Positions 8,607-16,900 of a stretch of 64,000 bases of DNA are shown here, in pieces. How positions within the stretch are numbered: position 1 is the stretch's first letter; every line of letters starts with the position of its first letter. The notes beneath the pieces are model-generated. The model was not told where the DNA came from. It made no database searches and saw only the letters and a program-made list of their open reading frames with translations. Origin of the DNA: CBDCYS01 sp965224215 (lineage in GTDB: Bacteria; Acidobacteriota; Terriglobia; Bryobacterales; UBA6623). The stretch spans positions 62,001-126,000 of the forward strand of contig CBDCYS010000043.1 of assembly GCA_965224215.1 (NCBI GenBank), given 5' to 3'. Both the position numbers and the translations under genes were made by a program.

Positions 8607-9697
8607 TGGGACGAAGCCTTCCTCGCCTGAGCTCGCGCCGTTGACGGCGGGACGATTCCCTTGCTGCGAAGGTAGCCCACCAGATTGCCGTAATGCGAGT
8701 TCAACGAAGACAGCAGCCCAAACATGGCCCGCACCGGATAGGTCATCCTCTCACCGATCTTCAACTCGGTTAAGGCCAGTTGATCGTTCATCTGTTTCAG
8801 CGCCGCGTCACAGAATTCAAACGATTCACGCAGCGCCTTCTGCAACGGTTCTTTGCCGCTGAGTCGGTCCAGGTGATCGGTTTCCGGCCGCGGGACGCCC
8901 CCCATTCGGGCGCAAACGCTGTAGTTCAACATCGCCGTATGGCTGATCCAGCCGCCGAACGGCCGCTGGGCCGGGGTCAGGCGAAAATCGTAGTATTGTT
9001 CCGGCATCGCCTCGGCCGTCTCGATCAGGTTGAGGCGAACGGCCTGGTAGCGCCTCCGAAACGCCTCGGTGAGCACGTTCGCCGTTGGCCCGGCCAGGGC
9101 GGCCCTGTCCGAGGCAACCCCCGGTGATGACGCCTCTTGCGAAGCTCCCGCGGGGAAGGTCGGCACAGCGGAGGCCTTGGGAGCCTCCGCATGAAAGGCT
9201 GAGACGTCGGCGAGCATCCGCCTTTTGGGCCAACCCTGCGGCGGGGCCCAGGGACCGCCGTTTGCGCCTACCTCGTCCGGTCTTCCGGGAGGCAACACTC
9301 TCTGAGTTCTTGCCATTACATAGACATAGATGTCGATGATCTGTTTATCGTCGAGTAATTGACTCCACGCCGGCATCCCTTTCTTAACTCTTCCGTCGCG
9401 AACGAGCGGGAGAAACTCTTCGCGTGTCGATTGGTGGTTCGGGTCGGTCAAATTGGGTGCCAGGGGACTGCCAAGCGCATTTTCTCCGTGACATCTGGCG
9501 CAATAGACATGCCACCATTTCCAGCCATTGTAGACACGTTTGTAAACTTCGGAAGAGTCCTGGGGAGCGACTTTCCCCACGCCCTGAAGACCGGCAAAAG
9601 AGCCGAGAATCCAGACCAACATGGCAAGCGCCGGCAGCACCTCTTCGGTGAGGATCCCCCGTCTGAGATTTCGACAACCGAAAGTCTTCCTCGTCAT
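8603..9697 (-). CDS. Cytochrome c (XoxG-like)-DinB fusion protein
   Basis: 364 aa. An N-terminal hydrophobic segment (residues about 20-40) is followed by a monoheme cytochrome c domain: YCARCHGENALG with heme motif CARCH near residue 66, then a downstream KKGMPAW Met-ligand region. A Pro/Ala-rich linker (about 150-200) leads into a C-terminal DinB-like four-helix domain (LIETAEAMPEQYYDFRLTPA, FGGWISHTAMLNYSV, then LNSHYGNLVGYLR). The start overlaps the stop of the XoxJ-like gene by 4 bp, so the two form an operon. The pairing resembles xoxG/xoxJ partners of lanthanide methanol dehydrogenase, but no dehydrogenase gene is present here. A DinB domain on a periplasmic cytochrome is unusual. Confidence 0.8.
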   Translation of the reverse strand: MTRKTFGCRNLRRGILTEEVLPALAMLVWILGSFAGLQGVGKVAPQDSSEVYKRVYNGWKWWHVYCARCHGENALGSPLAPNLTDPNHQSTREEFLPLVRDGRVKKGMPAWSQLLDDKQIIDIYVYVMARTQRVLPPGRPDEVGANGGPWAPPQGWPKRRMLADVSAFHAEAPKASAVPTFPAGASQEASSPGVASDRAALAGPTANVLTEAFRRRYQAVRLNLIETAEAMPEQYYDFRLTPAQRPFGGWISHTAMLNYSVCARMGGVPRPETDHLDRLSGKEPLQKALRESFEFCDAALKQMNDQLALTELKIGERMTYPVRAMFGLLSSLNSHYGNLVGYLRSKGIVPPSTARAQARKASSQ

Positions 9698-10197
9698 GGT
9701 TTATCCTTTTTGCCGGCCATCAGCGGGACGCCATAGTCTTCCAGGATCTTTCTGATTTCAGCTCGCTTGCTATCAACCGCCTTTTCCAGTTGAGCTTTTA
9801 GGGCCTCTTCGCCCTTCCTGACCCCCATACAGATATCGAAGGCAAAAGGCAGATCGCCTTCGCCGGACGGGACCGGCACCAACTCCAACGCTATACGCTG
9901 CCTCTTTGCAAAGTAGCCCGCCACGGGTCCCCAGACAATCGCCACATCAATCTCACCTGTCACGACAGCGGCGATGATCCTGCCGGGGGAATTCTCGTCG
10001 GAGTAAAAGGTACTGTAGCCGCCGACGTTATCCACGATGCCCCTTTTTCCCAATTCGTGGACGGGAGGGGGATTCGTGTAATCGTCGCCAAGCAGATGCA
10101 CGCCGATTTTGAGCCGCCGCAGGACCGGATCATCCAGGGATTTAATCTGAAGTCCTTTATCTTTGGGATATACAAACACATAGGCCGAGCGGTACAA
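9694..10197 (-). pseudogene. XoxJ/MxaJ-like periplasmic binding protein, N-terminus lost to an IS
   Basis: The remaining 167 aa match the second half of quinoprotein-dehydrogenase-associated solute-binding proteins (XoxJ/MxaJ): YRSAYVFVYPKDKGL, RLKIGVHLLGDD, GEIDVAIVWGPVAGYFAKRQ. The upstream part, with signal peptide and first lobe half, is cut exactly at the IS1380-family boundary (10198); the apparent TTG start is only the junction. No direct repeat flanks that IS, so a deletion or rearrangement probably removed the rest together with any neighbouring xoxF. Confidence 0.72.
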
Positions 10198-11997
10198 CCT
10201 GAATTATGCACAGATTCGGCGTAGCCATCGTCGATGGAGTTGTGGCGATAGCGGCACTCGTGTCAACTCAGTGATTTCTCAAGTCGTCTTTTCTGCTGTT
10301 TCCCTCCCCGTTTGAGCCGCCTCCTGATCCCGGCAGGGCAAAAGCGGGCTGGCAAGCGGCGTGTTCCCAGTACGTTGCGGCGAGTGCATGAAATTTTATG
10401 CATGGAGTGCCCCTCAGCTCAGCGCACCCTCCACCACCGGCGCCAAGCTCGATCCCGGCGGCCCCATCGCCCGCAGCCGTCGCATCAGCCGTTCAAACAG
10501 GCCCTTTTCCTGATAATGATCGCTGTAGCTGACACCCGTTCTGCCGGCGTGCCGCCAGATCTTGGCCGCCACGAACAGAAAACGCAGCCGCGCCGTCGCC
10601 AGGGTGGTGTGCCGCAGCGTCTCCACGCTGGCCTGGGCTTCGCGGTTGAACAGCAGCAGCCAGCAGTTGCGATTGTAGGCCAGCATGGCCAACTGAAAGT
10701 GATTGCGGTTCATGTCAAAGCGGCGCGAGGGATGGGCCGCCAGCCCGGCGTCGTTGTTGGCCTCCTTGATCAGGTTCTCTGCTCCGGCGCGCTGATTGTA
10801 AAACCACACCACCGCCGCGATCGGCTCGGCCAGATTGGTGACAAACACGCGGTAGGTGTAAGCGCTGGTGGCGAACAACTGGTATTGCTCGGCCGCGCCG
10901 GCCTTGGGCTCGTTTTCGTAACGCAGCACCAGGAAACGGCAGGCCCGCGCCCAGCCTTGCGGTTGGTAGAGGAATTCGCATTCCGCGTCCGCGTCGGAGC
11001 GGGGGGAGGGTTTCCATTCTGCTTGCTGCAAGCGCTCGACCAGGCGCCGCGTTTTGCGCGCCACGATGACGAACTGACAAACCGCCTTTTCATAGGCCTC
11101 CACCGCCTCCCAGCAATAAAAGCCGGAATCGGCCCGCGCCAGGATTTTCTTCACGCCGCCCGGCAAAGTCCGGAAAGCGCTCTCGAGGTGGGCGGCGATC
11201 TGTCGGCCCGTGGGCCGGTCGCCGTTGCGCAACCCGCCCATCAGGTATTCGCGCGTCTCGGCCAGGAAGGTCAGTATCGGCTGGTAGCTGCGCTTGCCCT
11301 TGTTCTTGGGGTTGTAGCTCTTGCGCCCGCCCATCTGGCGGCCGTAGAGGGTATGCACGGTGGTGTCGGTGTCCAGCGTCACCGTCTCCAACTTCACGTG
11401 GGCCGCGGCCCAGACTCGTTCCCGCAGCTGGCGCTGAATGGAAAGGATCTGCTTCGCCACGTTGAGGTGCAGCGAGGCCAGAAAGCGCCACAGCGTGGAC
11501 TGCGGCGGCAGACGCGTCACTTGCAAGATGCCGGTCAGGATGGGGTCGCGAGCGATGAAGCGGAGTTGGTTGAGCCGCGCAAAGCCGACATAGAGGCCGA
11601 GCACGAGGGCCAGCACGAACTGGTAGGGGCTCATGGCTCGGGTGATCCGTTTGGTCGTGAGGGTTTCTTCCAGCAGCGCTTGGAAGCCGAGTTTTTCGAG
11701 CAGGGTGGCGACGGGCAGCAAGCCGCCGTAGGGAGTCAGATTCTTGCCACGGAAGTGATAGGGCGTGGCAGCCCCGATTTTATTGGGCCGCGGGGCCCTC
11801 GCGCCGGGGCCTTGTTTGACGGGCCTTCGGGAGCTATGCTGTTTTCGTTTGGTAACCATTTGGGTGACCTCCTTGGGGTTGACTGGCGAAGCTGAAATCT
11901 TTGCCAGCCTACCTTTTTACCCCATGTTTTCGGGGGTCCCCAAATGGTTCCTGGCGGCTCAGCCCTCACCAGGTGCACCGGCAGTGCATAATTCAGG
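10198..11997 (-). mobile_element. IS1380-family element, intact, 1800 bp
   Basis: Both ends carry the inverted repeat CCTGAATTATGCA, and one transposase gene fills the element. The flanks do not match (TACAA left, TATTA or TAGAT right), unlike other insertions here, so one flank has been rearranged since insertion. A degenerate copy lies at 50170-51973 and related 530-bp deletion derivatives at 29620 and 34424. Confidence 0.9.
10414..11859 (-). CDS. IS1380-family transposase
   Basis: 481 aa, full length and uninterrupted. DDE residues can be placed in VTLDTDTTVHTLYG (first Asp), ILARADSGFYCWEA (second Asp) and WFYNQRAGAENLIKEANND (Glu region), which is the IS1380 pattern. The basic N-terminus (MVTKRKQHSSRRPVK) likely helps bind DNA. 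A strong AAGGAGGT ribosome site precedes the ATG. This is the only intact IS1380 transposase in the window and a candidate helper for the MITE-like derivatives. Confidence 0.92.
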   Translation of the reverse strand: MVTKRKQHSSRRPVKQGPGARAPRPNKIGAATPYHFRGKNLTPYGGLLPVATLLEKLGFQALLEETLTTKRITRAMSPYQFVLALVLGLYVGFARLNQLRFIARDPILTGILQVTRLPPQSTLWRFLASLHLNVAKQILSIQRQLRERVWAAAHVKLETVTLDTDTTVHTLYGRQMGGRKSYNPKNKGKRSYQPILTFLAETREYLMGGLRNGDRPTGRQIAAHLESAFRTLPGGVKKILARADSGFYCWEAVEAYEKAVCQFVIVARKTRRLVERLQQAEWKPSPRSDADAECEFLYQPQGWARACRFLVLRYENEPKAGAAEQYQLFATSAYTYRVFVTNLAEPIAAVVWFYNQRAGAENLIKEANNDAGLAAHPSRRFDMNRNHFQLAMLAYNRNCWLLLFNREAQASVETLRHTTLATARLRFLFVAAKIWRHAGRTGVSYSDHYQEKGLFERLMRRLRAMGPPGSSLAPVVEGALS

Positions 11998-11999
11998 TA

Positions 12000-13030
12000 G
12001 ATGGGTATCCGGTTGACTCAGGTAGCCCCAATATCTTGTGGTTTGGGGATTTTCTTGGGTTCTGTAACCGGGTGAACAATCATCTTGTAAGTCGCCGGAT
12101 CCACGGCTACCGCCTGCTGGACGAACCGATAGAAGAGTTTGCCGCGGCTTTTGGATTTGCGGCGGTTGAAACGGAAGGTGAACTCGTCCAGGTAGTAGTC
12201 CAGATGTTTGTGGCTCACGGCGCCCTGATGGGTGCCCAGCAGCCAGCGCTTGAGCAGTGACATCACGCGGTGGACGCGGGGCATCAATTCCGACGCGGAC
12301 TGCTCCTGCCTGCTGACAACTGTGACCTGATGGACGTAGCCTTCCTTTTTCAACCCGGAGTAACCGGGCCAGCCGTCGGTATGCACCACGCTGCCCGGCT
12401 CGATGCACTCCTCCACGAAAGGCAACAGGCTCTCGCCCGAGGCATCCTCGATTCTCTTCATGCGAATCCGGCCGATACCCCGCCCATCCTCTTGAGCGGC
12501 CACTGCGATCAATGCTTTGTTTTTCAGGTTTCGGCCCCGCAGGCCCTCTTCGAGCCCGCCCCAGTAGCTTTCATCGACTTCCACCGTCCCGGCGAGCAAA
12601 TCCCGTCCCGGCCGCACCATCGCGCGCCGCATTTTGTGCAGCCAGGTCCAAGCCGTTTCGTACCTGTTGAGCCCCAACACTCTTTGCAGTCCCAAAGCGC
12701 TGGCTCCGGTTTTTTGGGTGGTGACCCACCACATCGCACGAAACCACAACGGCAAAGGGCTGCGCGTGTCCTGAAAGATGGTCCCGGCGGTCACCGAGGT
12801 TTGGCGCCCACACGCAGCGCACTGCAGCAGCACTTTTCGCAAAGGCCACGACTTTCCACAACCGCAACCCGGACAGCGGAAACCGTCCGGCCAGCGCAGC
12901 CGGAACAGATACTCCCGGCAGGCCTCCTCACTGCTAAAACGGGACTCGAATTCTGTCAGGTTCTGAGGGTAATCTTCCATCTGCCGGCATACTACATCTT
13001 GGGGCTACCTGAGTCAACCGGATACCCACC
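12000..13030 (-). mobile_element. IS-A copy 2, 1031 bp
   Basis: The same terminal repeats as IS-A1 are present (one end reads ACCC ACC instead of ACCCATC), with 8-bp TSD TTCAGGTA at 11992-11999 and 13031-13038. The left TSD includes the last bases of the IS1380 inverted repeat, so this copy landed on the edge of the IS1380 element. Confidence 0.94.
12018..12980 (-). CDS. IS1595-family transposase of IS-A2
   Basis: 320 aa, intact, differing from the IS-A1 protein by a few substitutions (for example GTHQGAV for ATHQGAV). Zinc ribbon and DDE motifs are as in copy 1. The promoter box sits 8 nt before the ATG on the reverse strand. Confidence 0.92.
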   Translation of the reverse strand: MEDYPQNLTEFESRFSSEEACREYLFRLRWPDGFRCPGCGCGKSWPLRKVLLQCAACGRQTSVTAGTIFQDTRSPLPLWFRAMWWVTTQKTGASALGLQRVLGLNRYETAWTWLHKMRRAMVRPGRDLLAGTVEVDESYWGGLEEGLRGRNLKNKALIAVAAQEDGRGIGRIRMKRIEDASGESLLPFVEECIEPGSVVHTDGWPGYSGLKKEGYVHQVTVVSRQEQSASELMPRVHRVMSLLKRWLLGTHQGAVSHKHLDYYLDEFTFRFNRRKSKSRGKLFYRFVQQAVAVDPATYKMIVHPVTEPKKIPKPQDIGAT

Positions 13031-13289
13031 TTCAGGTATTACCAAAAGCGGTGACCGATTATTGCGGCGACTGCTGGTGCAATGTTCGCAATACATTCTG
13101 GGATATCACGGGGAAGATTCGGACTTGCGGCGCTGGGGACTGGGATTGGCGGCACGCGGCGGCCCTTGCGCGAAGCGCAAAGCGATCGTGGCGGTGGCGC
13201 GCAAACTGGCTGTACTGATGCACCTGCTGTGGCGTCAGGATGTGGACTTCGATCCGTTTTACCAGACGAACCCGCGAGCGGCAGGCTAG
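13031..13289 (+). pseudogene. IS110-family transposase, C-terminal fragment
   Basis: The frame reads GITKSGDRLLRRLLVQCSQY, WGLGLAARGG and RKAIVAVARKLAVLMHLLW and ends at 13289. This is the end of the Transposase_20 domain of IS110/IS1111 proteins. The DEDD catalytic part is absent; the fragment is cut by the IS1380/IS-A2 pair. Confidence 0.8.
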
Positions 13290-13969
13290 CGCTGAGAAAT
13301 GCGAATCTTAGCAGACCGCTACGAGCAGCGAATCCCCTTTCCCTCTGCTGGCAGGATTCCAGATCGGTCCTCGCCGTCCAGGGTTCGCTTCGCCGCGCTC
13401 GGCGCGCCCTGGACTGCTCCGGGCCGATCTGAGAGCAGGACTTATATGAGGGAAAGGGAATAACCGGAACGAGCCGCCTGCCGACCACTCGTGTGGCGGC
13501 TGTCAGCCGCGAAATCCCCGAGCGCAAAAAGGAACGTCGGATCGAAGCAGGCACGTAGGAACGTCGGATTGAAGGAGGGAAGGAAGAACGTCGGATTGAA
13601 GGAGGTTGAGGAATCGTAACAGCGCAAAGGGACAGACCGAGTTCGCGGCGACTGCGAGTCCACGCCCGGTCCGAAGAGGCCGAGACAGAGAGAGCAGCGC
13701 CGCTAGATCGAACTTCATAGAGCACCGCGTCCTCAGCGACGACCAACGAGTGCGGATGGAAGCCCGGTCAAACATCCCATCAGCTGAAAGTTCCTCACTC
13801 CTCCCTTGACAATGACGAGCCTCCTCATGGAAGCCGTGGACGGAAGTCCACGCTTGGGCAGGCATCCTTGCCTGCCGCGGGCGTAGCACGCTACGCCCCT
13901 ACATCGGCCGAGCCGCAAACTCTAGGCTTCGCGGCGATGGACCGGCAGGATTGCGGGTCCCTACTAGGG
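13290..13969. repeat. Non-coding stretch with hairpins and short repeats
   Basis: Three kinds of structure are visible. Around 13335-13460 a long imperfect inverted repeat is anchored by CCTTTCCCTC and GAGGGAAAGG and contains GTCCAGGG/CCCTGGAC and AGATCGG/CCGATCT. At about 13530-13609, GAACGTCGGATYGAA occurs three times. At 13835-13898 three hairpins stand in tandem (CGTGGACGGAAGTCCACG, then GGCAGGCATCCTTGCCTGCC, then GGGCGTAGCACGCTACGCCC). No convincing gene was seen. Confidence 0.5.
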
Positions 13970-16900
13970 TCAATCGGCTGAGTCCACGGTTGCTGGTTCA
14001 GGCATGCCCGCGCCCGCCAGCGCCAGAATCGCTGACTCGGTCGGCTCCACCACCACGCCGTCTTTCAAGAGGACCGTCTCGGCTGCCGCCGAACTCACTC
14101 GAGATCCCGGCAAGATCGTTCCTACTAAGTTCAGGGGGTCGCTCGCCGCAATCTCGATCTCTTCTCCGTCCGGTTGCGAGCGCCTGACCGAACGAAGCAA
14201 TTCAACGGCTTCTGGGAGCGCGAACTGCTCGCCAACGAAAGCCTCCACGAAACGGCCACCTCGGATTTCTCCCCGCGCTTCCAGCCGCCGGAGAACAACC
14301 AGCAGATCGCGCCAGGGGGGAGCCAGCGTTTCGTGTCGCAACAGGTCGCGGAACAGGACGCCCCAGCGATCGAGCAGGCATTTGGCGAAGGACTCGACCG
14401 GGTCGTGGCCGGGCTGGGATGTGGTCGACGCGGCGGCGTTTGGCGCCTCGGTGTCGCAGGGCGCCGCGCTTTCTGCCGCGTCTTCCAAACGCAGCGCTTC
14501 CCGCAGCAGGGCCCAGCGGCCGGGAGCATGGCGGGGACGGGCGTGCCGTCCGCGGCCTTCCCCTCTGCGGCGCTTCGGATCAATCAGCGCCCGCAGGTTT
14601 TCAAAGCCATCGGCGGTCACCAGGCCGGCGGTCACCAATTCCCAAAGGCCTGCCTCGACTTCACTGGGAAGGCGTTTGGCTCTGCGCACCAGGTCGGTGA
14701 AGAAGGATGCACCGCGGCTCTCGAGCGCTGCGAGAACCTCGCGCGCGGGATGCGAAAGACGAGAACGCGGGTCGGAGTCCGAAGTTTTAGCAGACCGCGC
14801 GAGTAGCCAACCGGCATTTTCGCGAAGGAACAATGCCAGCGGCGCGACACGCGTTGGGCGTATACGGCGACTGATGTCCGCGTTGCGAGATTCGCCTGTC
14901 CCGCCGTTGCGATCGAAGGCCGGGTGCGGTGAGAGCCGTCCCCAGGTGACTTCGCCTGAAAGGGACAGTTGGTCGAGAAGTTCTGGCTTGTAGTCGGCGA
15001 CGCGGCGGGGCAGGATTTGCGATTCCCAGGCAGCTGCCGAGATCTCATAGCCCTGAAGCTGCTTGACGATCTGCAACGCGCCGTCCACGCCAAATAAGCG
15101 GGTGCCGGAAGCGACATGTTGCCAGCGGCATAGGAAACGCATGAAATCGGCGCTGCTGACCGGCTCGATCTCGCGGCGTAAGCGGCCCAGAGTCAAGCGG
15201 TGAATTTGCGCTAGCAAGCGGCGATTGCACCACTCGGTTTCGTTATCAGCCAGGCCCGGCGAGAAACGGCCGCGCAGGATTTGCCCTTCGGCTTCAAGAC
15301 GCAACAGACCGGCTTCGACGAGCGGCCTCGGCAGGGCCAGACGTTGTGCGAAATCGTCAGCGGTCGCCGGCCCGCATGAATCTAGCCAGCCACGGAGGAT
15401 CTCGGCGACGCAGGCTTCCCGCGAGTCTGGAATGGGCCGCGACGGTGGGACTGCTGGGATATGGGGATTTAGAATCGCTTCGGGGTAGGCTGCTGCGGCT
15501 AGCGTTAGGCGCTCGGCGGCTGCCCAGGAGCTTGTGGCGACGGGGTCGCTAGGGTCGCCCATTGGATCGAGGTCATCAGTTGGATCGAGCGCACCCCGGG
15601 GGGCGTCAGTCAGCTCGACCGCACCCTTCCGGGTGCGGTTCTGTTGCTTCACTCCGCACTCTTCCGGCACTTGCAATGTCGTGGCTCGGCCGGATTGGCG
15701 CAGTTCGGCGAAATACTCTTCCCACTCCGGCGTTGGTGGCAATGCGATCAGCGTCAGCAGGGCGTCGTGCAGCTCATCCGCGTCACGGACCAGCGGCCAG
15801 GCCTCGTCGGCGACTTGGGCGATGGCTTCGGCGTCGAGCGCCCCCGGGCCCTCGACCATGTCCGCACTGAGGGTGCGGCGCATCTGAATCGCCCGTGTGC
15901 GGCGTTCTTCGAGTGGCGCGTCATCGAGGAACGCATAGGGATTGGCGTTGAGTATTTCGTGACAGAATGGCGGTGGTTCAGCAGTATCGATGGCGACGGT
16001 GCGGACTCGGCCTTTCCCTATGCCCTCGATCAGGTTTCGCAAACCAGCCAAATCCATCGCTTCGTATAGGCAGTTTTCTATCGTTTCCTTGACGAGCGGA
16101 TGATCCGGTATGCGGATCTCCCCGTCCAGGTTTTCCGCGCACGCCGCCTGGTCGGGGAAGACAGCGGCCAGCATGTCTTCAGCACGCATACGCTGAATCG
16201 GCGGCGGAGTTTTCCGGCCAAAGGAAAAGTGCAACACCGCGAGCGCGCGCGACAGGTTCCAGCGCCAGCGCACCGTGAACATCGGTGAGTCCAAAAGCGC
16301 CTGCGTCAGTACGTGCTCAAGTGTCTGCGGCGTGAGGAACTCGAAGACCCCTTCCAGCGGAAACGCGTGCTGCTCGCTGAGCGAAATGACGATGCCGTTG
16401 TCGGTTGCCGCCGCCTGCAACTCCAGATTGAACGAGCGGCAGAAACGCTTCCGTAGCGCCAGCCCCCAAGCCCGGTTGATGCGTGCGCCGAAGGGTGAGT
16501 GAATCACCAACTGCATGCCGCCCGACTCATCGAAGAAACGTTCGGCGACGACGGTCTCCGACCCCGGCAGCGCCCCGAGCGCCTTTTCCCCTGCCCGGAC
16601 GTATTCCACAGCTTGCTCGGCCCCAAGACGGTTCAATCCACACTCGCTCGTTAGGAGGCTGACCGCCGCTTCGTTCGGGTCGGGCGCGCTCTCATCGACA
16701 CGATGGGAAATTTCCTGGCGAACCCGCGAGATTTCCTCGGAAAGCTCGGCGGTGCGCCCCGGCGCCTCCCCTGTCCAAAACGGGATCGTCGGCGCGGCTC
16801 CGTGGGCATCTTCCACCCGCACGCGGCCGGGTTCGATACGCCGAATTCTCCAGGATGTCGTGCCCAGCAGAAATACGTCGCCAGCCAGGCTTTCGATCGC

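Noticed and set aside
10312..11895. 527-aa plus-strand frame across the IS1380 transposase
   Set aside because: Low-complexity, Gln/His/Arg-rich translation fully antisense to a recognisable transposase.
12270..13289. Long frames of about 250-340 aa antisense to every IS-A transposase
   Set aside because: They appear in all copies only because the GC-rich transposase leaves the opposite strand open; they lack starts, ribosome sites and any family pattern. The last 86 residues of this one are the genuine IS110 fragment.
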